NCBI GenBank assembly: GCA_964538375.1 | Contig: CAZIFQ010000018.1 | Span: forward strand, 1-62,291 | DNA: 62,291 bases | Direction: 5' to 3' | Origin: JAUUZQ01 sp964538375 | GTDB taxonomy: Bacteria > Bacteroidota > Bacteroidia > Bacteroidales > GCA-2748055 | Part shown: one piece after another, positions 45,541-55,108 of the stretch | Position numbering within the stretch: the stretch's first letter is position 1 | Layout of the letters: the number at the start of each line of letters is the position of its first letter | Made by a program: the position numbers and the translations under genes | Notes under the pieces: model-generated | Database searches by the model: none | The model's input: the letters and a program-made list of their open reading frames with translations, nothing else | Told to the model about the DNA's origin: nothing

Positions 45541-48528
45541 ATGAGTAAAAATATACATACCGAATCCACCTTCGAATCCTCCATTGAAGAGTCCTTACTT
45601 CAACATGGAGGATATCTAAAAGGCAATCCAGAAGCAATAGATCGAGCATCTGCTATAGACCAGAATGTTCTGTTCTCCTTCCTCCAATCCTCCCAACCTC
45701 AAAAATGGGAGAAGATCTCTAACATCCATGGTTCATTGGCAGAGCAGAAGGTATTGCATCGCTTATTAAAAGAACTTGACAACCGTGGTTCCCTGGATGT
45801 TCTTCGTCATGGTTTCACTGACTACGGTGTAAAGTTCGATATGGCATACTTCAAGCCTGAAACTTCCCTTAATCAAGAGACTGAGAAGCTCTACGCACAA
45901 AATAAGCTTATCATATACCGGCAGGTGCACTACGATCCAAGCAATGAGAACTCTTTGGATATGGTGATTGGTTTAAATGGGATTCCTATAGCTACTTTCG
46001 AGCTCAAAAACCCAATGACAGGGCAGACCACAGAGGATGCAGTCAAACAGTATATGTTTGATCGCAATCCGAAGACTCCCCTACTACAATTCAAGAAGCG
46101 TGCGCTTGTTCATTTCGCAGTTGATCCCAATACTGTACAGATGACTACCAAGCTAAAAGGTAAAAACACTAGGTTCCTGCCCTTCAACCTGGGCAGTCAA
46201 AACGGAGCAGGAAATCCTCCCAATCCAGACGGTTACAAGACAGCCTATCTGTGGGAGCAAATACTGGCAAAAGACTCCTTTTTAGACATCATTGGACGCT
46301 ACCTTCACCTCGAGACAGAAGAGGTCAAAACAGGCGATAAAATCACCTTAAAAGAGGCAATGATATTCCCACGCTTTCATCAGCTGGATGTAGTAAGAAA
46401 GACCATCGCAGACTGCCGGAAGGAAGGGACAGGAAAATCATACCTGGTGCAACATTCTGCGGGAAGCGGAAAGAGTAACTCTATTGCCTGGTTGGCATAT
46501 AGGCTAGCTAGTTTGCACAATGATGCGAATGACAAAGTCTTCGACTCGGTTATAGTTGTAACAGACCGTCGGGTCCTTGACCAACAATTGCAGAATACGA
46601 TATACCAGTTCGAACACAAGGAAGGTGTAGTACAGAAGATTGACAAGCACTCAGGTCAGCTTGCTGAATCGCTTGAGAAGGGAACAAGCATTATTATAAC
46701 AACACTTCAGAAATTCCCTTTCGTACTTGATAAGATTGGTAATCTCAAAGCGAAAAAATATGCAGTAATCATAGATGAGGTTCACTCGAGCCAGGGAGGT
46801 GAAACTTCCAAGAAGATGAAGGAGGTACTATCTGCAGCTTCCCTTGAACAAGCAGCAAGTATGGAGGAGACAGATGAAGAGTATGATGCTGAAGATGAGA
46901 TCCGTGAATCAATGATGGCAAGGGGAAAGCAGGAGAACCTCAGCTTCTTTGGATTTACTGCAACTCCTAAAGCCAAGACTTTGGAGGTATTTGGAGAGAC
47001 AGGCACAGATGGAAAGCCTCGCCCCTTCCATTTGTACTCCATGAAGCAGGCAATTGAGGAAGGGTTCATCATGGATGTACTGGCTCATTACACCACCTAT
47101 AAGTCTTACTTCCGTCTATCCAAAGCAATAGAAGATGATCCGGAAGTGGATAAATCCAAGGCTTCAAAAGCTATTGCCAGGTTCTTGTCACTGCACCCAC
47201 ACAACCTGGCACAGAAAACAGAGGTAATCATTGAGCATTTCAGACAGGTAGTTTCAAAAAGAATTGGAGGATTAGCCAAGGCGATGGTGGTTACAGGTTC
47301 AAGGCTCCATGCAGTCAGATACTATCATGAGTTTAACAAGTATATTTCAGAGAAAGGTTACCAGAACATAAAAGCTCTTGTTGCCTTTTCAGGTGTTGTG
47401 AAAGATCCCAACCTTCCCGGTTCTGAATACACCGAGGCTGGTCTTAACGGATTCTCAGAAAAGCAGCTGACCAAGCAGTTCAAGAAACCTGAGTACCAGA
47501 TCTTGCTGGTTGCCGAAAAGTATCAGACCGGTTTTGATCAACCGCTTCTACACACAATGTACGTAGATAAAAAATTATCTGGGGTCAAGGCGGTTCAGAC
47601 TCTCTCTCGGCTAAACAGGATGCACCCGGGCAAGGAAGAGACCTTTATTCTGGACTTCACCAATGATGAAGAGGACATTTACAATTCATTCCAGCCCTAT
47701 TATGAACTTACCACCATCGAAGAGCCATCAGATCCTAATCACCTCTTTGATTTAAAGACTAAGATAGAAGCCGCTCAGGTTATCTGGGTATCAGAGGTTG
47801 ATAGTTTCTGCAAACTCTATTTCAAATCAAAAGAAAAGATTGGCTATAAGGACCAAGGGAAGCTATATTCTTACATAACACCCGCAGTAGACAGGTACAA
47901 TGCATTACAGCCTGAGGAGGCAATGGAAGATTTTAAACATTCGATGATCTCTTTTATCAGGTTCTACTCTTTCCTATCTCAGATCATGCCCTTTCAGGAT
48001 GTCGCTTTAGAAAAGTTATATGCCTATGGAAGGTATCTGTTAAAGCTCCTTCCAAAGCGAGAGACTGATAGGTTCCGTCTGGATGATGAAGTAGCCCTTG
48101 AGTATTATAGATTGCAGAAGATCAACGAAGACCATCAGATTAGTCTGGAGGATATTGAAGAAGTAGGCATCCAGGGAGTCCAGGATTCGGGTATGAGAAC
48201 CACAGAAGAGGAGAAAGCCACCATTTCAGAGATCATTGAACTGCTCAACGAACGTTTCGGCACAGAATTTACTGAAGCAAACAAATTATTCATCGACCAG
48301 GTAGAAGAAGACCTAGTTGCGCAGGAAGACCTGTCTGATCATGCCAAGAACAATACCCTTGAGAATTTCAAGTTTCCTTTCGAAGAGACTTTCGTATCAG
48401 TCCTTATTGACCGTATGGATATGAACCAGGAGATCTTCTCCATGATAATGGACAACAAGGAATTTGGCACCAGGGTCAAGGACTATATGGTGAAACAGGT
48501 GTATGAGAGATTGAGGGAGGAGGCGTAA
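45541..48528 (+). CDS. hsdR: type I restriction-modification endonuclease/translocase subunit
   Basis: A 995-residue restriction subunit. The N-terminal PD-(D/E)XK nuclease reads DMVIGLNGIPIATFELKNP near 138-158. A SF2 translocase follows, with Walker A HSAGSGKSNSIAW near 303, VVTDRRVLDQQL, the DEVH box in VIIDEVHSSQGG, FFGFTATPKAKTL, and motif VI TLSRLNRMHPGKE. A C-terminal helical region contacts HsdM. The length is typical. It closes the six-gene operon. Confidence 0.95.
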   Translation: MSKNIHTESTFESSIEESLLQHGGYLKGNPEAIDRASAIDQNVLFSFLQSSQPQKWEKISNIHGSLAEQKVLHRLLKELDNRGSLDVLRHGFTDYGVKFDMAYFKPETSLNQETEKLYAQNKLIIYRQVHYDPSNENSLDMVIGLNGIPIATFELKNPMTGQTTEDAVKQYMFDRNPKTPLLQFKKRALVHFAVDPNTVQMTTKLKGKNTRFLPFNLGSQNGAGNPPNPDGYKTAYLWEQILAKDSFLDIIGRYLHLETEEVKTGDKITLKEAMIFPRFHQLDVVRKTIADCRKEGTGKSYLVQHSAGSGKSNSIAWLAYRLASLHNDANDKVFDSVIVVTDRRVLDQQLQNTIYQFEHKEGVVQKIDKHSGQLAESLEKGTSIIITTLQKFPFVLDKIGNLKAKKYAVIIDEVHSSQGGETSKKMKEVLSAASLEQAASMEETDEEYDAEDEIRESMMARGKQENLSFFGFTATPKAKTLEVFGETGTDGKPRPFHLYSMKQAIEEGFIMDVLAHYTTYKSYFRLSKAIEDDPEVDKSKASKAIARFLSLHPHNLAQKTEVIIEHFRQVVSKRIGGLAKAMVVTGSRLHAVRYYHEFNKYISEKGYQNIKALVAFSGVVKDPNLPGSEYTEAGLNGFSEKQLTKQFKKPEYQILLVAEKYQTGFDQPLLHTMYVDKKLSGVKAVQTLSRLNRMHPGKEETFILDFTNDEEDIYNSFQPYYELTTIEEPSDPNHLFDLKTKIEAAQVIWVSEVDSFCKLYFKSKEKIGYKDQGKLYSYITPAVDRYNALQPEEAMEDFKHSMISFIRFYSFLSQIMPFQDVALEKLYAYGRYLLKLLPKRETDRFRLDDEVALEYYRLQKINEDHQISLEDIEEVGIQGVQDSGMRTTEEEKATISEIIELLNERFGTEFTEANKLFIDQVEEDLVAQEDLSDHAKNNTLENFKFPFEETFVSVLIDRMDMNQEIFSMIMDNKEFGTRVKDYMVKQVYERLREEA

Positions 48529-48617
48529 AGTCAAAGATCTTATATAGAGATTTATGAGATGTTTGACACAAATGATGTTATATCCTTATTTTTCAATACG
48601 TTAACATAGAGGCTTAT

Positions 48618-48646
48618 TTTGCCTCCTGTATTTGTTTTTATCTTTA
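48618..48646 (+). promoter_or_regulatory. possible promoter for the helicase-like gene
   Basis: TTTG (48618-48621) and TATCTTTA (48639-48646) are 17 bases apart. The last base of the -7 box departs from TAnnTTTG and the spacing is short, so support is limited. Confidence 0.35.
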
Positions 48647-48693
48647 CAACTAACTCGTTGATTATATGACACATACTACAAAGCATTTTTTTA

Positions 48694-50592
48694 ATGAAAG
48701 CTATTAGCATCTTAATTGAAAAAGATAAGTATCTGAGTGAAGTATTACAAAACAATCTAAAGCTTGAAGGAGTAATGCCCGGCTCATTACCGAGTGGCAG
48801 AATAGACAAGAAATATACCGGGATAGGTGCTACATACTGCGAACTTGAAGACCAGAACAGACATTCACTTGTTATTGTACCAACTAGGGCAATAGCAAAA
48901 GCAAAAAGCATACAACATAGTGCTTACTATGTCGCAGGTGATTCAGATAAGACTACGCATGAAAATGTCAGGTCGATAAAAATGGAGATAAAATCCGATT
49001 CCAAAAAGAAAATAAAAGTATTGATTGTTGCAGATAGCCTTAAGTGGTTTATCCAAACGTATGGAGATGAAGTATACATCAACTTCTTTATCCTCTTTGA
49101 TGAGATCGATACATTCCAGGAGGAATCTAAATATAGACAAGCCCTGCAGGAATCCCTTGACTATTATAAGAAGTTTCCAAATGACAAACGAGCGGTAGTG
49201 TCGGCTACGATGGGGAAATTTTCTGATCCTGAATTTGAAGCGGAAAAGTTGTACGAGATAAAATTAGCGAAAAAAAACAAGCCAAAATTAGAGTTAATTC
49301 ATTACGCCGGTGACTCTTCCATTGTATTGTCTGAGTATATTAAACAGAAGCGAAACAGAACCGATAGGAAGTTCTTAATTGCACTGAATAACCTTGATCG
49401 TATCAGACAGACAATCGAGCTATTAGAAGACGATGAGAAGTCTGTAGGGATATTGTGTAGTGCCTCTCGCAAGGATGAGGAAGCAGTTAAAGATTACTAT
49501 TCTGAATTGAAAGATGGACAACTACAAAAAAGGATCAATTTCGCTACTTCTGCATACTATCTGGGTATAGATGTTTTAGAAGATCCAGCTCCTTACATGA
49601 TTGTCTGTGCTGATGAAAAAAATCCTTCCTCCTTATTAAGTAAATCCCGCATCATTCAATTTTTTGGAAGGTCAAGAAAAGGCATCCCACATTTGACATT
49701 TATTTTCAATACATCAACAAGATATAAACGCACCCAGATTAAAGCGCGCATAGACGAGAAGATATCTTTATCTCTACATATTTTAAACTCCGTACTAAAA
49801 ACAAGGCAATCTCCGGCAATTGATGACTTTTTGGACAAAGTAGAGAGCTTCTTTTCGAGTGAAGCAGTCGAGAGCAAAGTACCCATAATTAGAAGGGTGA
49901 ATGGAGAGTTCGTTAAGAGTTATTTGTATTATGACCATCTTATACATAAGGAAGAGTCGTTAAAGCAGCTTTATGTTGATCCTGTGCGAACAAAGGACAA
50001 CCTTGTCGATAGGTTCGAAATCAATGGTGTTAAAAGCATCATCGGTCCAACTACCCAGAATGCAAAGAAACGAGATAAAAGCACTTTAATTAGTCAAAAC
50101 TGTATGGCAATCCTGACAGGAGAGGGAGAGAATGGAAGCTCAGAAGCCGAGAAAATTTGTAAAGAAATCTATGGAGCAAATAATACATGTATAAACAAAC
50201 AGGAGTTTATTAGAATAGCATATCTGGCAGTTACTCCTTTCAACAATAAATCTGTTTCAAAACTCAAGGACTTGAAGTTTCAACTAGAGATATATTCTCA
50301 AGGAAGTAAGAGTAGATTTTGGCAAACATTTAACACATTGTTCCCGATGGGTAATGTATTAACAAATAATGAAATCCTTTCAAATATGAAGCTGCTGTTT
50401 GAGATACCTGGATATGCAACATATCTTCAGAAAATGAAATCAACTAATGCTGCTACCAGGTATCTAAAGCTCATTGCTGATACGAAAAAGGTAAAGTCCC
50501 AACCTACAACTTATAAGATGGGTGGGTTGAATGAGGAGAAGATAACTGATGAATTTTATGCTGATATTCCTGGAGCAACATACTCCATATAA
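48694..50592 (+). CDS. SF2 helicase-like mobile-element protein with degenerate P-loop
   Basis: A 632-residue protein. SLPSGRIDKKYTGIGAT at 31-47 stands where a Walker A should be, but lacks the GK[ST] lysine at the end. SLVIVPTRAIAKAKS resembles motif Ia, ILFDEIDTFQ near 135 a DExD Walker B, and VVSATMG near 170 motif III. IIQFFGRSRKG later resembles motif VI with its arginines. I recall similar TGxGxT proteins in Bacteroidota conjugative and phage-like elements, where the role is unassigned and may be in replication. It stands alone between the R-M operon and the secreted-protein group. Confidence 0.6.
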   Translation: MKAISILIEKDKYLSEVLQNNLKLEGVMPGSLPSGRIDKKYTGIGATYCELEDQNRHSLVIVPTRAIAKAKSIQHSAYYVAGDSDKTTHENVRSIKMEIKSDSKKKIKVLIVADSLKWFIQTYGDEVYINFFILFDEIDTFQEESKYRQALQESLDYYKKFPNDKRAVVSATMGKFSDPEFEAEKLYEIKLAKKNKPKLELIHYAGDSSIVLSEYIKQKRNRTDRKFLIALNNLDRIRQTIELLEDDEKSVGILCSASRKDEEAVKDYYSELKDGQLQKRINFATSAYYLGIDVLEDPAPYMIVCADEKNPSSLLSKSRIIQFFGRSRKGIPHLTFIFNTSTRYKRTQIKARIDEKISLSLHILNSVLKTRQSPAIDDFLDKVESFFSSEAVESKVPIIRRVNGEFVKSYLYYDHLIHKEESLKQLYVDPVRTKDNLVDRFEINGVKSIIGPTTQNAKKRDKSTLISQNCMAILTGEGENGSSEAEKICKEIYGANNTCINKQEFIRIAYLAVTPFNNKSVSKLKDLKFQLEIYSQGSKSRFWQTFNTLFPMGNVLTNNEILSNMKLLFEIPGYATYLQKMKSTNAATRYLKLIADTKKVKSQPTTYKMGGLNEEKITDEFYADIPGATYSI

Positions 50593-50663
50593 AAGTAATT
50601 TAGAAGACTTACAATTAACTCTATTTCTATCATAAAAACGATTAGATTGAAGACTTTGGCATA

Positions 50664-52325
50664 TTAATTATCCCTCAAACAACGAACTGAAAAACCAAAA
50701 TCCTTAGGGTAATAAGATCGGATAATTACTCCCTCTTCATTGTAAATAAATCGACGGTATGCCTTTAAGGAAAAATACTCAGTTGAACTCCACCACCAGC
50801 TGTTGCTTCCAAGACCCAAGAAAGGTCCATTATCATCACGAACTCCAGAAGGAAGAGCATTAAAAGAAGTAGAATCAAAAGTAGGATTATTAACTAAACC
50901 TCCATCCTCCCAAAGCAATTTTGTGCCTGCTATCTTGCTTCCTTCATTCGAACCTCTTGTTCCTATTTCATCTGCTGAAACTTGACTCATACCAAGATAT
51001 ATCTCTAATTCCTTCCATTCTTCATCACTAGGTAAATGCCAACCATCTGGACATACGCCCTGAATATTGCTAGGATTTGTATCACTACTTGAGCTACCAT
51101 TCATGGCAGCTGCCCAAGTATATAATGCCCCATATGTATTAGCATTTACAATGCTATCATTTTCATACCAACAATATGCTATGCTTGTTATTGATAAATT
51201 GTCCCAATCAGATTCATCAGCCACAAATGGTATTGCTGTCCCATCAGAATAATGTGTTGCTTTCAAATTTTCAGAAAGCCACACTTGATTTCCTACAGTC
51301 ACAGTTCCATATGTATTGCCATCATAATCTTTTATCAGCAATCCTTCAGCGAGTAATGCGTTTTGCAAAGTATTTATTTGGTATTTAAGATTATCAACAT
51401 AATTTTTTGTGGCAGCATCTTGCCCATTCAATGGATCTCCAAGATTTGTAATATTGCCATTTGCCATATTCATTGTTGCATAACTACTCAAATCTTGGTC
51501 GCCTGTATTTGTTCCTGACAGATTGTTGAGATTATTAATATGAATATCAGAAATATTAGCTGCTTGACTATTTATATAAATCGGATCACTTTCATCAATG
51601 ATAAATTCACTTACATCTGGAATTTGATCATACACCCCTCTTGTTGAGTCAGATAATGCTGTGATTGTGGCATAATTGCTCAAGTCCTGGTCACCTGTGT
51701 TAATACCTTTGATAGCATTCAGCTTCTCTTTTTCAGTGTTAGTATAGTCATTAGAAGATAGACCCTTGTTTAATTCTTTGTCAACTTTCAGATTCAACTC
51801 TGTATGTGTCGCCAAACCACTTAGCTCCTGATCACCAGTATTAATTCCAGAAAGATTGTGCAATTTTATAATATCTGAAGAAGTTATGTTGACGGCATAA
51901 CTTTCTACAAACAAAGGATCGGATTCATCAAACGTGAGAGCGACATCAGAAGAACCTGCATTTAAGGCATACGGAACACTAAGTAATTGACTGGCTCCTA
52001 AGTGAGTCCCATTCACTGAAACATCCAAAAAATAGGGTCCATTACTCCAATCAATTGAAGAAAAATCATCTGATGATGTACCTGATCCTATATCCAACTT
52101 GAGGATGCCGACTGAGTTAGTTGTTGCACTATGTACCTCTAGATACTCCGTTGAACCCTCAATGCTTCCTTGAAGCAGTTTAATTTGTATGGAAACTGTC
52201 TCATCTATCCTTGCAGTGCCATCTGAGTTTCTTAACATAGCTTGGTAGCTGAATGCTTGGGGGACTTGAGAATATATAGCGAGTGAAAGAACTATACCAA
52301 TGAAAATTAAAATTCTTGATTTCAT
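50664..52325 (-). CDS. secreted FISUMP-domain protein with NTGDQ repeats
   Basis: A 553-residue protein. The start MKSRILIFIGIVLSLAIYSQ gives a signal peptide; an ATG 16 codons upstream does not. An N-terminal module (QAFSYQAMLRNSDG ... NGPYFLDVSVNGTHLG ... LLSVPYAL) precedes three copies of an xNTGDQxLS unit spaced by helical or beta turns, like trimeric stalks of tail-fibre-type proteins. The C-terminal FISUMP domain reads NQVWLSENLKATHYSDGT, GVCPDGWHLPSDEEW and WWWSSTEY, ending FSVRCLRDN. It is probably surface-exposed. It is divergent from two further secreted genes, one sharing the N-terminal module. Confidence 0.82.
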   Translation of the reverse strand: MKSRILIFIGIVLSLAIYSQVPQAFSYQAMLRNSDGTARIDETVSIQIKLLQGSIEGSTEYLEVHSATTNSVGILKLDIGSGTSSDDFSSIDWSNGPYFLDVSVNGTHLGASQLLSVPYALNAGSSDVALTFDESDPLFVESYAVNITSSDIIKLHNLSGINTGDQELSGLATHTELNLKVDKELNKGLSSNDYTNTEKEKLNAIKGINTGDQDLSNYATITALSDSTRGVYDQIPDVSEFIIDESDPIYINSQAANISDIHINNLNNLSGTNTGDQDLSSYATMNMANGNITNLGDPLNGQDAATKNYVDNLKYQINTLQNALLAEGLLIKDYDGNTYGTVTVGNQVWLSENLKATHYSDGTAIPFVADESDWDNLSITSIAYCWYENDSIVNANTYGALYTWAAAMNGSSSSDTNPSNIQGVCPDGWHLPSDEEWKELEIYLGMSQVSADEIGTRGSNEGSKIAGTKLLWEDGGLVNNPTFDSTSFNALPSGVRDDNGPFLGLGSNSWWWSSTEYFSLKAYRRFIYNEEGVIIRSYYPKDFGFSVRCLRDN

Positions 52326-52426
52326 TTGGGTGAGTTTTAATATAAATAAAGTTATGCAATCCAAACGAACCAACCTAATCGAGCCTATTCAATTTTTTTG
52401 TAGCTTTATTAATCGAAACAACAACA

Positions 52427-52852
52427 ATGAAAATCCTCACTCTCCTGGCACTAATTATTCCAAGTATTGCTATTGCACAAAATCCCTCTGCCTTTTCCGG
52501 AAGTTGGATGAGAACTGTTCCTGACACGGTCATTCTTCAGGTTACTAACTATTCGGTCGATTCATTTGAATTCAAATTGATTAGCTATAATCCCAATAGC
52601 TATGGCTACTTGGGAGGAGATAGATACTCAAATGATAAATACGCACGCTTTAATGACTCTACAGCCTACTTCAATGATGCAGTAGCAATAAGTGATGGCG
52701 AACCCTTGTACTATGAAGGAGAAGATCCCTGTGAGCTTCTATTTGAGTTTATGGACTCTTCAACGATAGAGATGAAGGAAAAGAACTGCAGTATGATATA
52801 TGGAGGAGCTGGGATTAGTTGGGGCGGAGAATATGTAGTATTTAAAAAATAA
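52427..52852 (+). CDS. small secreted protein of unknown family
   Basis: A 141-residue protein. The signal peptide MKILTLLALIIPSIAIAQ is clear. The mature part FSGSWMRTVPDTVILQVTNY and the acidic tail are beta-rich, with two cysteines (EDPCELLFEF, KEKNCSMIY) that could form a disulfide. FSGSW is reminiscent of lipocalin-like starts, but I cannot assign it. It is divergent from the FISUMP gene and in line with the DUF1566 gene ten to fifteen bases downstream. Confidence 0.6.
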   Translation: MKILTLLALIIPSIAIAQNPSAFSGSWMRTVPDTVILQVTNYSVDSFEFKLISYNPNSYGYLGGDRYSNDKYARFNDSTAYFNDAVAISDGEPLYYEGEDPCELLFEFMDSSTIEMKEKNCSMIYGGAGISWGGEYVVFKK

Positions 52853-52867
52853 TTAACATACATGATT

Positions 52868-54040
52868 ATGAAACGTTTGAATTTAGTAATATTATTGATA
52901 TTCTTTTTCGGGAGTTTATTTTCACAGATCCCGCAATACATTAACTATCAGGCTATTTACAAAGATGAAGCCCTCGGTATTTACAAAAAGAGTAGCATTG
53001 CTGTAGTTATAAGTATCCTACAAGGATCACCTTCCGCATCAGAGGTGTTTACTGAAACCCACTCCATTACGACAAATGAGGATGGGCTTTTTACCTTGAT
53101 GATTGGATCAGTCAATCAAGATGATTTTACTGATATCGATTGGTATAATGGTCCTTATTTTTTGGGAGTCAATGTGAATGGAACAGACTTTGGAACGAGC
53201 CAGATATTGAGTGTCCCTTATGCTTTCTATTCTGAGAATTCAGGAGATAGCTTCAGCAGAGAGTTTACTGATTTAAAAAATATTCCTGAGGACTTCAATC
53301 CATCAATTCATGTTCATGCAGCTTCTGAAATTAATGATTTATCAACTGTGTCGATAACTGCTGACTACAATGATCTTGTAAATAATCCTACCGAATTGAG
53401 TGAGTTCAATAATGATGTAGGGTATTTAACATCTATCAATGAACAGGATTTAGCAGCGTTGAATAGTATAGTTATCGGAGATACTACAATAGATTCATCT
53501 GCAATACTTGAAATCGATTCAAATAGCAAAGGTTTTTTGCCTCCAAGATTAAATTCTCAAGAAATATTTTCCATTATTAATCCTGCAGAAGGTTTAATTG
53601 TATACAATACTGATTTACACTCGCCTGTATATTTTAATAGAACTGAATGGGTTCAGTTCGATGGAAATCCAGGATTACCGTTTGAAGTCGGAAATAAATA
53701 TCAAGGTGGAACAATTGTTTCTATTGATGAATCTGGACATCATGGTATCATTGCAACCCAAGACAATATTTCAGGTGGTAACAATGTTGACTGGTATACT
53801 GCAGTTGAGAATTGTAATGACTATAGTGTAGTTTTTGATGAAGAAGTTTATGATGATTGGAGGATGCCAACAATAGAAGAAGCTCTTGACACTAAAAAAT
53901 CAATATTTAATTCTAGTTATATTTGGAGTTCAACCGAAATTGATCAAGATAATGCTTATCAAGCAATTACAACATGGGAGACCAGAGGACAACCTAAATA
54001 TATTCTTTCCGGTGTTGCACATCCAGTTAGGGATTTTTAG
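52868..54040 (+). CDS. secreted protein with DUF1566-like C-terminal domain
   Basis: A 390-residue protein. The signal peptide is MKRLNLVILLIFFFGSLFSQ; an ATG two codons earlier is an alternative start. Its N-terminal module IPQYINYQAI ... WYNGPYFLGVNVNGTDFG ... ILSVPYAF parallels the FISUMP protein encoded on the other strand. A middle region with SSAILEIDSNSKGFLPPRLN is typical of Bacteroidota tail-fibre-like and surface proteins. The C-terminus reads YQGGTIVSIDESGHHGIIAT and VYDDWRMPTIEEALD, with YIWSSTE, a DUF1566/Lcl-type C-lectin-like fold. Role unknown, probably surface binding. Confidence 0.75.
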   Translation: MKRLNLVILLIFFFGSLFSQIPQYINYQAIYKDEALGIYKKSSIAVVISILQGSPSASEVFTETHSITTNEDGLFTLMIGSVNQDDFTDIDWYNGPYFLGVNVNGTDFGTSQILSVPYAFYSENSGDSFSREFTDLKNIPEDFNPSIHVHAASEINDLSTVSITADYNDLVNNPTELSEFNNDVGYLTSINEQDLAALNSIVIGDTTIDSSAILEIDSNSKGFLPPRLNSQEIFSIINPAEGLIVYNTDLHSPVYFNRTEWVQFDGNPGLPFEVGNKYQGGTIVSIDESGHHGIIATQDNISGGNNVDWYTAVENCNDYSVVFDEEVYDDWRMPTIEEALDTKKSIFNSSYIWSSTEIDQDNAYQAITTWETRGQPKYILSGVAHPVRDF

Positions 54041-54117
54041 CTATGTAACCTATTTAATGGACTCAAACTTATAGATCCCATAAAGGACAAAAACCTTGTG
54101 AAATATTATCATACTGA

Positions 54118-54495
54118 CTAATTACAATTGCATTGATAATCCATGATATACTTATGAAATCGTTCTCCATAGGATAGATTATCAAATGAGTAGATCGATG
54201 AAAAATTATTCCAATTGGATTGTGGTACGCTACAAAAAATATAATTTTTTGTATTAAATCCCCACTCATCAGTTTTGATTTTTGCTATCACATATATTTT
54301 ATAGTCATACTTATATGCTTTTACCTCCTTTAACCAAGTGGACTCAATTAAAGAAACGGAACTGACTTGAGCATAATAATAGCCTTCTTGCTTGACGAAA
54401 TCCATCAGATCATCACAATCAACTTGCTGCGCAGTAATAGAAGTGATTGGTCCGATTAATATCAGACACGAAATAATTGTTAGGGCTCTCCTCAT
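54118..54495 (-). CDS. small secreted protein with KTSC-like domain
   Basis: A 125-residue protein. The signal peptide MRRALTIISCLILIGPITSI ends near TAQQ. The mature part has SSVSLIESTWL, a long strand pair, YIFCSVPQSNWNNFSSIYSF and SYGERFHKYIMDY. This follows the KTSC layout (SSNIxSIGYD ... YxYxxVPxxxYxxFxxAxSxGxxFNxxI). KTSC domains occur alone or attached to nucleic-acid enzymes, so a secreted one is odd. The family call is by pattern only. Confidence 0.5.
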   Translation of the reverse strand: MRRALTIISCLILIGPITSITAQQVDCDDLMDFVKQEGYYYAQVSSVSLIESTWLKEVKAYKYDYKIYVIAKIKTDEWGFNTKNYIFCSVPQSNWNNFSSIYSFDNLSYGERFHKYIMDYQCNCN

Positions 54496-54693
54496 TTTTT
54501 ATTTTCAAGTTAGTAAAAATAAACCATCTGTAACAGGATCAACTTGGGGCAACGGAAAAAGTTATCGCAAAAATTTTATAGTAAAAATCTGTAACAGTCT
54601 GTGTATCAGGGCGGCACCTAACATAATCAACCCCCACTACGAGTTAGCGGGAACATCCCCGTACCTTGAATATTCACTAAAAAATTAATCAAA

Positions 54694-55038
54694 ATGGTAC
54701 GAGTAACAAATTATGCTGAGAGGCAAAATTCAGCAGGAGAAACATTCTATTCATTAATCCTTCAAGGAGGGATAGAAATGGTATTGTCAAAAGAAACAGG
54801 TCAATTTTATGCAACGGCAAAAAGGGCATCAATCACATCGACCTTCGATGAAGAGACATGCAAGTCATTAATCGGTTCTGAACTGCCAGGCTCAATTCAG
54901 AAGCACAAGTGCGATCCTTTCGAGTACATAGTCCCTGAGACAGGAGAGATTATGAATCTCGATCATCGATGGGTATTTGTAAAGGAGGGAGAGACTGTCG
55001 AAGAAGCGGTCTTCGAGGGTGATGTAGTGACTGCTTAG
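54694..55038 (+). CDS. small conserved mobile-element protein, first gene of the recombination-like module
   Basis: A 114-residue protein with no signal peptide. It reads VTNYAERQNSAGETFYSLIL, FYATAKRASITSTFDEETCK, then CDPFEYIVPETGEIMNLDHR. It resembles small proteins found next to DUF3871 and ATPase genes in Bacteroidota elements, but I cannot name a family. It is followed by a strong terminator, so it may be expressed at a different level from the genes behind it. Confidence 0.6.
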   Translation: MVRVTNYAERQNSAGETFYSLILQGGIEMVLSKETGQFYATAKRASITSTFDEETCKSLIGSELPGSIQKHKCDPFEYIVPETGEIMNLDHRWVFVKEGETVEEAVFEGDVVTA

Positions 55039-55059
55039 TCCTACATCAAGTTTTGGACA

Positions 55060-55087
55060 GGGAAGTCGTTTCGGCTTCCCTTTTTTT
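55060..55087 (+). terminator. strong rho-independent terminator
   Basis: GGGAAGTCG and CGGCTTCCC form a nine-bp stem with one T-G pair and a TTT loop (55060-55080), followed by seven T residues. Confidence 0.88.
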
Positions 55088-55108
55088 ATTCATTAAATAT
55101 AGATAACA

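Noticed and set aside
51480..51860. repeated NTGDQ-coding units in the FISUMP gene as a CRISPR or DNA repeat array
   Set aside because: The units are in frame, degenerate at DNA level and unevenly spaced; they are protein repeats. No CRISPR array is present in the window.
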